Positions 14,842 to 24,292 of a DNA stretch of 32,562 nt are shown here, piece by piece; the first letter of the stretch is position 1; the number at the start of each line of letters is the position of its first letter. A program made the position numbers and the translations under genes. Under the pieces are notes generated by a model that was not told the origin of the DNA, did no database searches, and was given only the letters and a program-made list of their open reading frames with translations. This DNA is from Pseudomonadaceae bacterium. Lineage in GTDB: Bacteria > Pseudomonadota > Gammaproteobacteria > Pseudomonadales > Pseudomonadaceae. The stretch is taken from contig REBY01000069.1 of the NCBI GenBank assembly GCA_007692485.1, forward strand, positions 1 through 32,562. The letters run 5' to 3'.

Positions 14842-15866
14842 GCTTTCCTCGGATCGAAGGCATCGCGCAAGGCTTCACCAATAAACACCAGCAAGGTGAG
14901 CATCAGCGACAGCACGACAAAGGCTGAAATCCCCAGCCAGGGAGATTGCAGGTTGGCTTTGCCCTGGGCAATCAGCTCACCCAGTGAGGGCGCGCCAGGT
15001 GGCAGGCCAAAGCCGAGAAAATCCAGTGAGGTCAGCGTAATCACCCCGCCCGTAAGGATAAACGGGAAGAAGGTCAGGGTGGCAACCATGGCATTGGGTA
15101 GAATATGCCGGAACATGATCACGCTATTGCTGGCCCCCATGGCACGGGCGGCACGCACATACTCCAGGTTGCGGCCGCGCAGGAACTCGGCGCGCACCAC
15201 ATCGACCAACGCCATCCAGGAAAACAGCAGCATGATACCGAGCAGCCACCAGAAACTGGGTTCAACAAAACTGGCCATGATGATCAGCAGATAGAGTACC
15301 GGCAGGCCGGACCAGATCTCGATAAAACGTTGGCCAAACAGATCGATCTTGCCGCCATAAAAACCCTGAACGGCGCCGGCTACGACACCGATGATCGAGC
15401 TGAGGATGGTCAGCGTCAGGGCAAACAGCACGGAAACGCGGAAACCGTAAATCACCCGTGCCGTGACATCGCGCGCTTGATCATCGGTGCCCAGCCAGTT
15501 TTCGCGTGATGGCGGGGCGGGCGCTGGCACTTCCAGATCGTAGTTGATGCTGTCGTAGCGGTAGGGAATTGGCGGCCAGAGCATCCAGCCGTCGCCTTCC
15601 TCCAGGATCAGTTGCTGGATATAGGGATCACGGTAATTGGCCTGAATCGGGAATTCACCGCCAAACTCGGTTTCTGCATAACGCTGGAAAACCGGGAAAT
15701 ACAGTGAGTTCTCGAAGCTCATTACCAGGGGTTTGTCATTGGCGATCAGTTCCGCCCCGAGGCTGAGTACAAAGAGCACCATAAAGATATGCAGCGACCA
15801 CCAGCCGCGGCGATTGGCCTTGAAGCGGGCAAAGCGGCGTTGGTTCAGCGGTGAGAGTCTTGGCAT
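14838..15866 (-). CDS. yejE: Peptide ABC transporter permease (YejE/NppC)
   Basis: The product is an inner-membrane permease of 342 residues. The N-terminal part (NQRRFARFKANRRGWWSLHIF) leads into the first membrane helix, then a long periplasmic segment with YAETEFGGEFPIQANYRDP, typical of YejE. The binding-protein-dependent permease domain follows, with the EYVRAARAMGASNSVIMFRHILPNA loop that docks onto the ATPase. The track ORF starts at 15935 inside yejB. I chose ATG 15866, four bases after the yejB stop, because GGGAGGG precedes it and the N-terminus then matches the family length of about 341. Confidence 0.94.
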   Translation of the reverse strand: MPRLSPLNQRRFARFKANRRGWWSLHIFMVLFVLSLGAELIANDKPLVMSFENSLYFPVFQRYAETEFGGEFPIQANYRDPYIQQLILEEGDGWMLWPPIPYRYDSINYDLEVPAPAPPSRENWLGTDDQARDVTARVIYGFRVSVLFALTLTILSSIIGVVAGAVQGFYGGKIDLFGQRFIEIWSGLPVLYLLIIMASFVEPSFWWLLGIMLLFSWMALVDVVRAEFLRGRNLEYVRAARAMGASNSVIMFRHILPNAMVATLTFFPFILTGGVITLTSLDFLGFGLPPGAPSLGELIAQGKANLQSPWLGISAFVVLSLMLTLLVFIGEALRDAFDPRKA

Positions 15867-15870
15867 GTGC

Positions 15871-16944
15871 TTAACCCTCCCGGCTGGCAAAGTCGATGCG
15901 CGGATCGACCAGGGTGTATGTGATATCCCCAACAAGTTTCACCACCAGCCCGAGCAGGGTGAAAATGTAGAGGGTACCGAACATGACCGGGTAATCGCGA
16001 TTGATCGCCGCTTCGAAGCCGAGCAGGCCGAGGCCATCGAGGGAGAAGATCACCTCGATCAACAGGGCGCCGGTGAAGAACACGCTGATCAGCGCGGCAG
16101 GAAAGCCGGCAATGATCAACAGCATGGCATTACGGAACACGTGGCCATAGAGCACGCGGCTTTCCGACAGGCCCTTGGCACGGGCGGTGACCACATACTG
16201 TTTGCCGATCTCATCCAGGAAGCAGTTCTTGGTCAGCATGGTCAGGGTGGCAAAGCTGCCAATCACCATGGCGGTAATGGGTAATACCAGATGCCAAGCG
16301 TAATCTTTCACCTTCTCCCAGTTACTGAGTTCTTCCCAGTTGCTGGAGGTCAGCCCGCGTAGCGGGAACCAGTCAAAATAGCTGCCGCCGGCAAAGAGCA
16401 CGATGAGCAGTATGGCCAGCAAGAAGCCGGGAATGGCGTAGCCGACAATGATCAGCGAGCTGGTCCAGACATCAAAGGGACTGCCGTGACGCACCGCCTT
16501 GCGTATGCCCAGAGGAATGGAGATCAGATAAGTGATCAGGGTGGTCCATAGCCCCAGTGAGATAGAGACTGGCATTTTCTCGATAATCAGGTCGATGACC
16601 GGTGTATCGCGGAAAAAGCTATCACCAAAGTCAAAGGTCAGGTACCCCTTGATCATCATCCAGAAACGCTCGTGCGCTGGCCGGTCAAAGCCATACATGC
16701 GCTCAATTTCAGCGATGATGTCCGGGTCCAGGCCTTGCGCGCCGCGGTAGTTGCTGCCCGTTGCGGCATCACCCGCGGCGCTGCCTGAAATACGGCTAGT
16801 GCCACCCTCAAAGCCTTCCATTTGGGCAATCATCTGTTCAACCGGGCCACCGGGAGCGGCCTGAATGATCAGGAAGTTGATCAGCAGAATGCCGAAGATG
16901 GTTGGAATGATCAGTAGCAGACGGCGAATGATATAGGCCAGCAT
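15871..16944 (-). CDS. yejB: Peptide ABC transporter permease (YejB/NppB)
   Basis: The partner permease of 357 residues begins with the usual [21 protein letters not shown] helix. A periplasmic segment with [14 protein letters not shown] and [19 protein letters not shown] follows, as in YejB and DppB-type proteins. The core permease domain then carries the coupling loop [25 protein letters not shown]. It starts 3 bases after the yejA stop and is followed by yejE after 4 bases. The insertion [19 protein letters not shown] near residue 55 is a low-complexity stretch before the LDP element. Confidence 0.95.
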   Translation of the reverse strand: MLAYIIRRLLLIIPTIFGILLINFLIIQAAPGGPVEQMIAQMEGFEGGTSRISGSAAGDAATGSNYRGAQGLDPDIIAEIERMYGFDRPAHERFWMMIKGYLTFDFGDSFFRDTPVIDLIIEKMPVSISLGLWTTLITYLISIPLGIRKAVRHGSPFDVWTSSLIIVGYAIPGFLLAILLIVLFAGGSYFDWFPLRGLTSSNWEELSNWEKVKDYAWHLVLPITAMVIGSFATLTMLTKNCFLDEIGKQYVVTARAKGLSESRVLYGHVFRNAMLLIIAGFPAALISVFFTGALLIEVIFSLDGLGLLGFEAAINRDYPVMFGTLYIFTLLGLVVKLVGDITYTLVDPRIDFASREG

Positions 16945-16947
16945 GGC

Positions 16948-18780
16948 TCAGTCTTCCTCGACGTCGATAATCAGGCTCTGCCCAGCCAGTGCGGCGTCTT
17001 TTTCTGGATCAACCCACCAGGTATACAGACCCAGGTCATACTCGGGCGGCTCCGGCGGGTGGGCAAACTTGTTCCAGTAGGCCACACGGTAATAGCGCGT
17101 GTGGAAGTTAGGCACAATGTAGTGACCGTCGCGCAGCACCCGGTCCAGTGAGCGGGCATGGCTAATGAGTTCTTCGCGGGATTCGGCTTCGATCAGGCCT
17201 TCGACCAACGCATCGACAGCAGGATCTTTCAGGCCCATAAGATTGCGGCTGCCGGGATTGTCGGCACTGGAAGAATGCCAGTATTCGCGCTGCTCATTGC
17301 CTGGCGAATTGGACTGGCCGTAGCTGGTCACGACCATGTCGAAATCCCGCGATCGCAGGCGGTTGATATATTGCGAGACATCGACCCGGCGCAGGTTCAT
17401 ATCAATACCCAGCGAAGCCAGGTTGCGCTTGTAGGGCAGCAGAATACGCTCGAAGTCGGCCTGCACCAGCAGGAACTCGAAGCGCAGCGGCTCACCGTCA
17501 GCGTTGACCATGCGATCATTTTCAATCCGCCAGCCGGCATCGAGCAAAAGCTGGTAAGCCTCGCGCATGCGGGGTCGAATCATGCCGCTGCCATCATTAC
17601 GCGGCGGTACCCAGGCTGGCCCAAAGACGGTATCGGGCAAATGCTCACGCCAGGGTTCCAAGAGCGCTAGCTCACTGTCGTCCGGTTCGCCCGTTGCGGC
17701 CAGTTCCGAGTTGGAAAAATAGCTATCGCTGCGGGTATAGGCATTATGGAACAGGCTGCCGTTGGACCACTCAAAATCGAACAGCAGGCTGATGGCCTTG
17801 CGCACGCGCCGGTCTTCAAAGTGGGGGCGGCGCAGGTTGAAGACAAAACCTTGCATGCCTTGTGTGTTGTTATTGACGATCTCTTCCTGAATGATACGGC
17901 CATCACGCAGTGGCGGGCTGTTATAACCTGTGGCCCAGTTGCGCGCGCTGACTTCCTGGTTGAAGTCGAACTGGCCGGCCTTGAAAGCTTCCAGTGCTAC
18001 GCCGGTATCACGGTAGTACTCGATCACAATGCGATCGAAGTTGTAGAAGCCGCGATTGACCGGCAAGTCTTTTGCCCAGTAGTCGGGGTCGCGCTCAAAA
18101 CTGATGCTGCGCCCGGCATTCACCCGGCTGATGCGATAAGGTCCGCTACCCAAGGGTGGGGCCAGGGTGGTTCGGGTGAAATCCCGTTCGGCCCAGTAGT
18201 GTTCAGGCAGTACGGGTAGTTGCCCCAGCACCAAGGGTAACTCGCGGTTACGGCCGTGATGAAAGTGAAAGGTTACGGTGAGCTCATCATCCGCGATCAC
18301 CTCTTTGACGTCACCGTAATAGGCACGATAGAAAGGGGCGCCGTCTTCCACCAGGGTGTTGAAGGTAAAGACCACATCACTGGCGGTGATGGGTTCGCCA
18401 TCATGAAAACGGGCCTTGTCACGTAAATGAAAGCGCACCCAGGTATTGTCTTCAGCGCGCTCGATGCGTTCGGCGATCAGGCCGTATTCGGTAAACGGCT
18501 CATCCAGTGCGTGAAAGGTCAGGGTGTCGTAAATTAGTGACAAGCGTTCAGCGCTGGTGCCGCGGCTGATAAAACCATTGAGCGAGTCAAAACTGCCAAA
18601 CCCCGACAGGCGCAGCGTGCCGCCTTTGGGCGCATCCGGGTTGACGTAATCGAAATGGCGGAAGTCCACCGGGTATTTCGGCGGCTCACCATACAGGGTC
18701 AGTGCGTGCTTGCCTGGCTGTGCCAGTGCCGCTCCCCCGATAAACAGTAATAACAGCCCCGTGGCCAATGTCTTCAGCAT
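16948..18780 (-). CDS. yejA: Periplasmic peptide-binding protein of the YejA/Npp transporter
   Basis: This solute-binding protein (SBP_bac_5 fold, 610 residues) delivers peptides or peptide-nucleotide compounds to YejBE. The track ORF begins at 18879, but ATG 18780 has AAGGG a few bases upstream and starts a clear signal peptide ending near ALAQPG. The YejA-specific opening ALTLYGEPPKYPVDFRHFDYVNPDAPKGG is present, as are the family motifs KARFHDGEPITASDVVFTFN and LGSGPYRI. Only one binding-protein gene is found between yejB and mltD, whereas P. aeruginosa npp has two (nppA1, nppA2, from memory). It is the first gene of the operon, and the 103-base gap to mltD holds a hairpin. Confidence 0.94.
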   Translation of the reverse strand: MLKTLATGLLLLFIGGAALAQPGKHALTLYGEPPKYPVDFRHFDYVNPDAPKGGTLRLSGFGSFDSLNGFISRGTSAERLSLIYDTLTFHALDEPFTEYGLIAERIERAEDNTWVRFHLRDKARFHDGEPITASDVVFTFNTLVEDGAPFYRAYYGDVKEVIADDELTVTFHFHHGRNRELPLVLGQLPVLPEHYWAERDFTRTTLAPPLGSGPYRISRVNAGRSISFERDPDYWAKDLPVNRGFYNFDRIVIEYYRDTGVALEAFKAGQFDFNQEVSARNWATGYNSPPLRDGRIIQEEIVNNNTQGMQGFVFNLRRPHFEDRRVRKAISLLFDFEWSNGSLFHNAYTRSDSYFSNSELAATGEPDDSELALLEPWREHLPDTVFGPAWVPPRNDGSGMIRPRMREAYQLLLDAGWRIENDRMVNADGEPLRFEFLLVQADFERILLPYKRNLASLGIDMNLRRVDVSQYINRLRSRDFDMVVTSYGQSNSPGNEQREYWHSSSADNPGSRNLMGLKDPAVDALVEGLIEAESREELISHARSLDRVLRDGHYIVPNFHTRYYRVAYWNKFAHPPEPPEYDLGLYTWWVDPEKDAALAGQSLIIDVEED

Positions 18781-18839
18781 GCCAACCCTTGTTGTTTGAT
18801 GAATCCAGCCAATCCCCCAAAGGCAGAAAGCTAACACTG

Positions 18840-18864
18840 TGCAGGGCATTACGAAAGCCCTGCA
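18840..18864. other. Hairpin in the mltD-yejA gap
   Basis: TGCAGGGC and GCCCTGCA form a perfect 8-bp stem around a 9-base loop, about 20 bases after the mltD stop on the minus strand. No T-run follows in that direction, so it may attenuate or stabilise rather than terminate. Confidence 0.5.
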
Positions 18865-18883
18865 GGTGTAATACGCCATCGCA

Positions 18884-20443
18884 TCAAGGCAGGTAAAGGG
18901 TCAACTGCTCTCCGGGTTGCAAGTGGCGGCCGAGACTGTTCCAGCTGCGAATCTTGTCGACATTGACATTAAAGCGCTTGGCAATGCTGTACAACGAGTC
19001 GCCGGACTTGACGGTATAGGTGGTTTGTTGCCGGCTGCCGGCGGCGTCAGCACTGCTGCTGCCAGGCAAACGCAAGGTCTGGCCTACTTGCAGGCTATTG
19101 CTATTGAGCTCATTGAGTTGCTTGATACTGGCTACATTGACGCCATGCTGGCGGGCGATGGTCCACAGGTTGTCGCCTGAGCGAACGGTGTAGCTGGTAT
19201 TGCCGGTGCTCGCCCCGGCAGTACTTTGGGCAGATTGGTTTGCAGCGCTTGCCAGGGCGGTGTCAGCCGGTTTTGGCAGCATCAGGGTTTGCCCGGCACG
19301 GATCATATTGCCACGCAGGTTATTGATCTCGCGAATTGCATTCAGTGAGACCTGATGACGCTGTGCGATGGTCGACAGGTTATCGCCACGGCGCACCTGG
19401 TAGGGCTGATAGTCGACCCAGGCAGTCTCTGGCAGCGCTTCCAGAGCGGCAGTAAAGCTATCAGCCTTGTCGACCGGTACGAGTAACTGATAGGCATCGC
19501 GCGGGGCAGTGATCCGCTGGTGGTAGGCGGGATTAAGCTGGCGTAATTCTCTGGGAGAAATCTCTGCTAGCTCCGCCGCCTTGTGCAGGTCCAACTGCCG
19601 ATCCAGGTCAATGGCCGCAAAGTAGGGGGCATCAGGCAATTCCGGTAGGGGTGTGCCGTATTGATCAGGCTGATCGATCACCTGGGCCATGGCCAGTAAC
19701 TTGGGTACGTAGTGCATGGTTTCACGTGGCAGGCGCAGGTTCCAGTAGTCGGTAGGCAGACCCTGCTGTTCATTACGTCTGATCGCGCGGCTAACGCAGC
19801 CGCCACCGCAATTATAAGCAGCCAATGCAAGCAACCAGTCGCCATCAAAGCGTTCATTCAACTGGCTGAGGTAGTCGAGTGCTGCCTGGGTTGAGGCGGT
19901 AATGTCGCGGCGACCGTCATACCACCAATTTTGATGCAGTTCAAAATGGCGGCCGGTAGATGGAATAAACTGCCAGATCCCTGCGGCCTGGGCGTGCGAA
20001 TTGGCCTGCGGGTTGTAGGCGCTTTCAATAAAGGGAAGCAGGGCTAGCTCTTTTGGCATCTGGCGTTCGGCCAGTTGCTCGACCACATAATGCAGGTAGC
20101 GCTCGGCGCGCGGTGCAGTCTGCTCGAAATAACGGGGGTTACGTTCATAAAAAGCCAGTTGCTGCTGGATGCGAGCCTGGTCTGACGCTTGATCCTGCAG
20201 CTGATAACCGCTGCGAATGCGCGCCCAGATGCTGTCATCGGTAACTGTCAGTTCATGCGCTGCAACAGGCTCTGGTGAAGGTTTGACATCCAGCGGGAGG
20301 GCCGGTAATTCACGCTCGGCAACGGGGGTAACGGGTTCTGTCGGCAGGCTGCTGGTGGTTTGGCAGCCGGCGAGGAAAAGCATCAGGCCAAGGGGTGCGC
20401 CGAGTCGCCAGCAAGCCCTGGCGATGTGGGTAGTGTGTGCCAT
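18884..20443 (-). CDS. mltD: Membrane-bound lytic murein transglycosylase D
   Basis: MltD cleaves the glycan strands of peptidoglycan to 1,6-anhydro products at the outer membrane. The 519-residue protein has a lipoprotein signal with lipobox LAGC (Cys27) and a catalytic SLT domain with Glu140 in LLPFIESAYNP. GIWQFIPSTGR and LALAAYNCGGG follow, then LMD-type domain sequence. Three LysM domains come last, at about 348-391, 418-460 and 476-518, each opening with a Y-x-V-x-x-GD motif. The start ATG 20443 has only a weak CGGAT upstream. It lies between gloB and yejA on the same strand. The order mltD-gloB-methyltransferase-rnhA-dnaQ is also found in E. coli. Confidence 0.96.
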   Translation of the reverse strand: MAHTTHIARACWRLGAPLGLMLFLAGCQTTSSLPTEPVTPVAERELPALPLDVKPSPEPVAAHELTVTDDSIWARIRSGYQLQDQASDQARIQQQLAFYERNPRYFEQTAPRAERYLHYVVEQLAERQMPKELALLPFIESAYNPQANSHAQAAGIWQFIPSTGRHFELHQNWWYDGRRDITASTQAALDYLSQLNERFDGDWLLALAAYNCGGGCVSRAIRRNEQQGLPTDYWNLRLPRETMHYVPKLLAMAQVIDQPDQYGTPLPELPDAPYFAAIDLDRQLDLHKAAELAEISPRELRQLNPAYHQRITAPRDAYQLLVPVDKADSFTAALEALPETAWVDYQPYQVRRGDNLSTIAQRHQVSLNAIREINNLRGNMIRAGQTLMLPKPADTALASAANQSAQSTAGASTGNTSYTVRSGDNLWTIARQHGVNVASIKQLNELNSNSLQVGQTLRLPGSSSADAAGSRQQTTYTVKSGDSLYSIAKRFNVNVDKIRSWNSLGRHLQPGEQLTLYLP

Positions 20444-20482
20444 TTAATTATCCGCAAAATGCGAAGTATCCTAGGCAGATGC

Positions 20483-20504
20483 TACCCGGGGGTCAACCCG
20501 GGTA
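20483..20504. other. Hairpin between gloB and mltD
   Basis: TACCCGGG-GGTCAA-CCCGGGTA is a perfect 8-bp stem, 5 bases after the gloB stop on the minus strand. There is no T-run, so at most it is a partial terminator. Confidence 0.5.
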
Positions 20505-20509
20505 TGTGC

Positions 20510-21286
20510 TTAGAAGCTGTCCTTCCATTGGCGAATAACAGCAAGCGTCTCTGCGCCAGCAGCTACAGGCCCGGCGTTGCGGTCGCTAGCGGCCTGCTGC
20601 ACAGCAGCTTCATTGCTGCGCATAAAGGGGTTGGTCTGCTTTTCCAGGCCAATACTGCTAGGCAGGGTAATGCGGCCGTCGGCCCGCAAGTCCTCAACTA
20701 CCTGCAAGCGCACCTGGATATCCTGGTTGTCAGGCTCGACTGCGAGAGCAAAGCGCAGGTTGGCCAGGGTGTACTCATGGGCACAAAACACCCGTGTGCG
20801 TTCCGGCAGTGCTGCCAGGCGCTGGAGGGAGTCATGCATTTGTGCTGGTGTGCCCTCAAACAGGCGGCCACAACCGCCGGCAAACAAGGTGTCACCACAG
20901 AGCAGGAAGGGGTCATCGGCGGCACAATAAAAGGCAATATGCCCCAGGGTGTGCCCTGGTACTTCAAGCACATCCAGCTCATGCCCCAGCACCTTGACGC
21001 GGTCACCATCGTCAAGACGTTGGTCAACGCCGGCAATATTCTCGTTCGCTGGACCCAGCACCTTGCATTGAGTGGCGGCCTTTAATGTTGCCAGCCCACC
21101 GACATGGTCAGGATGATGGTGGGTAATCAGAATATGCGTCAGGGTGAATTCCGGATGACGCCCCAGCCAGGTAACCACTGGCTTGGCATCGCCAGGATCA
21201 ACCACAGCAGCGCGTTGGCTTTGCTGATCAACCAGTAACCAGATGTAGTTGTCACTGAATGCGCGCAGGGGAATTAATTCGAGCAT
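20510..21286 (-). CDS. gloB: Hydroxyacylglutathione hydrolase (glyoxalase II)
   Basis: GloB hydrolyses S-lactoylglutathione to lactate and glutathione, the second step of methylglyoxal detoxification. The 258-residue protein has the metallo-beta-lactamase zinc motif [10 protein letters not shown], a further ligand region at [26 protein letters not shown], and [14 protein letters not shown] leading into the C-terminal glutathione-binding helices. The track ORF extends to 21394. ATG 21286 was chosen because the family begins with [16 protein letters not shown] and GAGG lies 8 bases upstream. It is divergent from the methyltransferase gene. Confidence 0.96.
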   Translation of the reverse strand: MLELIPLRAFSDNYIWLLVDQQSQRAAVVDPGDAKPVVTWLGRHPEFTLTHILITHHHPDHVGGLATLKAATQCKVLGPANENIAGVDQRLDDGDRVKVLGHELDVLEVPGHTLGHIAFYCAADDPFLLCGDTLFAGGCGRLFEGTPAQMHDSLQRLAALPERTRVFCAHEYTLANLRFALAVEPDNQDIQVRLQVVEDLRADGRITLPSSIGLEKQTNPFMRSNEAAVQQAASDRNAGPVAAGAETLAVIRQWKDSF

Positions 21287-21409
21287 GCTGTCAGCCTCAT
21301 GGCAGGCAATTGATGGCCGGTCAGCTGGCAGGGCCATCACTGTCCGGATAAGGGTCTTATGGAGTATCTTAGGGGGCAAGCCGGCCAAGGCCAACCCCGG
21401 AGATCATGC

Positions 21410-22168
21410 ATGGCCAATACATCCATCAGTCAGTCTGACCTGATCAGCCTGTTGGGCATTGCCCGCCAATGGCTGCAGTCGCCGCCGGGCGAGATGCTAC
21501 TGGCGGCAGAGCGGGCCGCTTTGGAAAAAGCGATGGAGCGCTGTTTTGGTCAACATATGGTGACTTACGGGTTGGCTACACAGCCTTTGACCGATAACCA
21601 TCAGGCGCTACGTAACCACTGGCGTATCGATTTGACTGCCGACGGTGAAGCATTACCGGTGGATGAGGCCTATTGGCCATTTGCTCCCCAATGCCTGGAC
21701 GCAGTGCTCTTGCATCATGGGTTGGATTTTTGCCTGAGCCCGCGCAGTGTCTTGCGGGAGGCCAGCCTGACAGTGCGACCTGGCGGGCATTTACTGATTT
21801 TTGGTTTCAACCCCTGGAGCCTGTGGGGTATCAATCATCTGGCAGGGCGCGAGTGGTTCAGCGAGGCGGGGTTTGTCAGTCCGGCACGTTTGGTCGACTG
21901 GCTTGAGTTGCTCGGATTTGCAGTGGAGAAACGCCAGGGCGGGTGCTATCGTCCGCCGCTGGCCTCGGCTCGCTGGCTTGAGCGTCTAGCATGGATGGAA
22001 GGTGTTGGCAGCAAGTATCATTTACCCGGAGCGGGCTTTTATTTCATTCAGGCGCGGCGGCAGATGTTCGGTATGACCCCGCGCCAGGAACGCACTTCAG
22101 TGTTTCCGGCATTGACCTTGCCACCGCTGGTGGCAGGTAGCCGCAAGACACACAAACGGAATCAGTAA
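21410..22168 (+). CDS. SAM-dependent methyltransferase (YafS-like)
   Basis: The 252-residue product is a class I methyltransferase-type protein. Instead of a full glycine-rich motif I it shows AFCP-type spacing with [18 protein letters not shown] and the post-motif [28 protein letters not shown], the pattern of YafS/type-11 methyltransferases. The start ATG 21410 has GGAG 7 bases upstream; the track start at 21359 lacks such support. It is divergent from gloB, and its stop overlaps the rnhA start by one base (TAATG), so it is probably translated together with rnhA. The substrate is unknown; the conserved place beside gloB/rnhA in both E. coli and pseudomonads gives no direct hint. Confidence 0.85.
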   Translation: MANTSISQSDLISLLGIARQWLQSPPGEMLLAAERAALEKAMERCFGQHMVTYGLATQPLTDNHQALRNHWRIDLTADGEALPVDEAYWPFAPQCLDAVLLHHGLDFCLSPRSVLREASLTVRPGGHLLIFGFNPWSLWGINHLAGREWFSEAGFVSPARLVDWLELLGFAVEKRQGGCYRPPLASARWLERLAWMEGVGSKYHLPGAGFYFIQARRQMFGMTPRQERTSVFPALTLPPLVAGSRKTHKRNQ

Positions 22169-22629
22169 TGACGCAGAAGATCGAAATTTTTACCGATGGC
22201 GCTTGCAAAGGTAACCCCGGCCCAGGTGGGTGGGGGGCGGTATTGCGCCTTGGCCCGCATGAGAAAAAACTTTTTGGTGGCGAGCTGGGCACCACCAATA
22301 ACCGTATGGAGCTCACGGCCGCGATCCAGGCACTGGCGGCACTGAAGAAGCCGGCCAGCGTGTTGCTGGTGACTGACTCCGAATATGTCATGAAAGGTAT
22401 TCGTGAGTGGATGCCTAACTGGAAGAAGCGCGGCTGGAAAACGGCCAGCAAGCAACCGGTTAAAAATGCCGACCTGTGGCGTGAACTGGATGCGCTGGTG
22501 CAACAACACGAGATTGAATGGCAATGGGTCAAGGGCCATAGCGGCCACCCCGGGAACGAGCTGGCGGATGAGCTGGCTAATCTTGGGGTTGAGCAGGTGT
22601 TGGCTGAAGGAGGCAAGTCACATGCGTGA
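22168..22629 (+). CDS. rnhA: Ribonuclease HI
   Basis: RNase HI cuts the RNA strand of RNA-DNA hybrids, which removes R-loops and primers. The 153-residue protein carries all catalytic acids at the E. coli positions: Asp10 in [14 protein letters not shown], Glu48 in NNRMELTA, Asp70 in VTDSEYV and Asp134 in ELADELAN, plus His124 in [11 protein letters not shown] basic handle region ([18 protein letters not shown]) is present. It overlaps the methyltransferase stop by one base and the dnaQ start by 8 bases. Co-directional overlap with dnaQ differs from the divergent arrangement in E. coli. Confidence 0.98.
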   Translation: MTQKIEIFTDGACKGNPGPGGWGAVLRLGPHEKKLFGGELGTTNNRMELTAAIQALAALKKPASVLLVTDSEYVMKGIREWMPNWKKRGWKTASKQPVKNADLWRELDALVQQHEIEWQWVKGHSGHPGNELADELANLGVEQVLAEGGKSHA

Positions 22630-23347
22630 AGTCGTCCTGGATACAGAAACCACGGGTATTGAGCTGCGTGACGGGCACCGCATCATCGAGATCGGTTGTG
22701 TCGAGGTGGTCGGCCGGCGGCTAACCGGGCGGCACTATCACGTCTACATCAATCCGCAGCGTGAAGTGGAAGAGGGCGCTTTTGCGGTACACGGCATCAG
22801 CAATGACTTTCTCGCTGACAAACCGCTATTTGCCGATATCGTTGATGATTTTATGCGCTTTATCGAGGGTGCCCGCCTGGTCATCCATAACGCAGCCTTT
22901 GACGTTGGGTTTATCGATGCTGAGCTGCAGCGCCTCAAGCGTGGCCACGGCGTAGTAACTGACCATTGCTCGGTACTGGATACGCTAAAAATGGCGCGGG
23001 AGAAACACCCCGGCCAGCGCAACAGCCTGGATGCCCTGTGCAAGCGTTACGGTATCGACAACTCCCAACGAGACCTGCATGGCGCCTTGCTGGATGCCGA
23101 GATTCTCGCTGACGTCTACTTAACCATGACGGGGGGGCAAACTGCTCTCTCACTGGCCGGTCACGGCCAGGATGCGGATGCCGAGGGCGGGGTTACGCGC
23201 AGGCGTGCGGTGCCCGTAGAGCTCAGCCAGCAGTTGCAGGTATTGGCGGCCAATGCCAGTGAGTTGGAACAGCATGCCGAGCGTTTGTCCGCCGTCGAGC
23301 AGGCCGCTGGCTTTAACCTTTGGCAGGTGAAACCGGCAGAGGGGTGA
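22622..23347 (+). CDS. dnaQ: DNA polymerase III epsilon subunit (3'-5' proofreading exonuclease)
   Basis: DnaQ proofreads for the replicative polymerase. The 241-residue protein has Exo I DTETTG (residues 7-12), a central [13 protein letters not shown] segment, Exo [16 protein letters not shown] and Exo [18 protein letters not shown] with the catalytic His and Asp. After a variable linker the C-terminal tail ([22 protein letters not shown]) is the part that binds the alpha subunit. The track ORF runs from 22403, inside rnhA. ATG 22622 is chosen because the family starts with the [11 protein letters not shown] strand. GGAGG lies 9 bases upstream, inside the end of rnhA, and the 8-base overlap suggests coupled translation. 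Confidence 0.97.
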   Translation: MREVVLDTETTGIELRDGHRIIEIGCVEVVGRRLTGRHYHVYINPQREVEEGAFAVHGISNDFLADKPLFADIVDDFMRFIEGARLVIHNAAFDVGFIDAELQRLKRGHGVVTDHCSVLDTLKMAREKHPGQRNSLDALCKRYGIDNSQRDLHGALLDAEILADVYLTMTGGQTALSLAGHGQDADAEGGVTRRRAVPVELSQQLQVLAANASELEQHAERLSAVEQAAGFNLWQVKPAEG

Positions 23348-23442
23348 GGTTGCCAGAGTGCCTGTGACCACTAGTCTTGTTATAGTCACTTAAGGGGGCG
23401 GTCCAGGACTTGCCCGAAGCATAAATGATCAGGAGTTGATGT

Positions 23443-24255
23443 ATGCCCGAGTATCAAAGTCTCAAGGTGGAATTGAATAACAAGATTGCCCATATTCAGC
23501 TTAACCGTCCGGAAAAACTGAACGCGATGAATGCGGCTTTCTGGGAAGAAATGGTTCAGGTGTTCGACTGGGTAGATGCCACAGATGAGGCGCGGGTGGT
23601 AATTATTAGTGGTGCCGGCAAGCATTTTTCAGCCGGTATTGATCTGGCGCTGCTGGCCACGGCATCGCATGAAATGACTCAGGATATCGGCCGTAACGCC
23701 GAGCGCATCCGGCGTAATGTGTTACGGCTGCAGGCGGCGTTTAATGCCGTCGACAATTGCCGCAAGCCGGTGATTGCTGCCATTCAGGGTTACTGTATTG
23801 GCGGCGCCATTGACTTGATCAGCGCCTGTGACATGCGTTATTCCACCACGGATGCCAGCTTCTCGATCAAGGAGATCGACATGGGTATGGCAGCCGATGT
23901 GGGTACCCTGCAACGTTTGCCGCATTTGATCGGTGATGGCATGATGCGGGAGTTGTCTTATACCGGGCGCAGCATTACTGGCGAAGAAGCCGCCGCGCTG
24001 GGGTTGGTCAATCGTTGCTTTGCCGATGTGGATGCTTTGTTGGCCGGTGTCATGGCCATTGCCGAAGAGATTGCCGGCAAGTCTCCCTTGGCGATTCGCG
24101 GTACCAAGGAAATGATCCGCTATAGTCGTGATCATAGCGTTGAAGACGGTTTGAACTATATCGCTACCTGGAATGCGGCCATGCTGCAGTCGGAAGACAT
24201 GAAAATTGCTATGACAGCACACATGTCCAGGAAAAAAGCGGATTTTGCCGACTGA
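23443..24255 (+). CDS. Delta3,5-Delta2,4-dienoyl-CoA isomerase (crotonase family)
   Basis: This enzyme shifts double bonds during beta-oxidation of unsaturated fatty acids. The 270-residue protein follows the ECH1/dienoyl-CoA isomerase pattern closely: NRPEKLNAMN, FSAGIDLALL, GGAIDLISACDMRY, FSIKEIDMGMAADVGTLQRLP and YSRDHSVEDGLNYIATWNAAML. The three acids known from rat dienoyl-CoA isomerase are at matching places (Asp in GGxxD, Glu in IKEID, Asp in AADVG). A hydratase annotation would therefore be less precise. AGGAG lies 7 bases before the ATG. It is upstream of fimL with a 37-base gap, the order I recall for PA1821-PA1822. Confidence 0.9.
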   Translation: MPEYQSLKVELNNKIAHIQLNRPEKLNAMNAAFWEEMVQVFDWVDATDEARVVIISGAGKHFSAGIDLALLATASHEMTQDIGRNAERIRRNVLRLQAAFNAVDNCRKPVIAAIQGYCIGGAIDLISACDMRYSTTDASFSIKEIDMGMAADVGTLQRLPHLIGDGMMRELSYTGRSITGEEAAALGLVNRCFADVDALLAGVMAIAEEIAGKSPLAIRGTKEMIRYSRDHSVEDGLNYIATWNAAMLQSEDMKIAMTAHMSRKKADFAD

Positions 24256-24292
24256 TGTCAAGTCGGCTACAGGGAAGGCGGAGGCGAACACC

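Noticed and set aside
20483-20504. Hairpin after gloB as an intrinsic terminator
   Set aside because: The stem is perfect but there is no T-run after it on the minus strand, so it was listed only as a hairpin.
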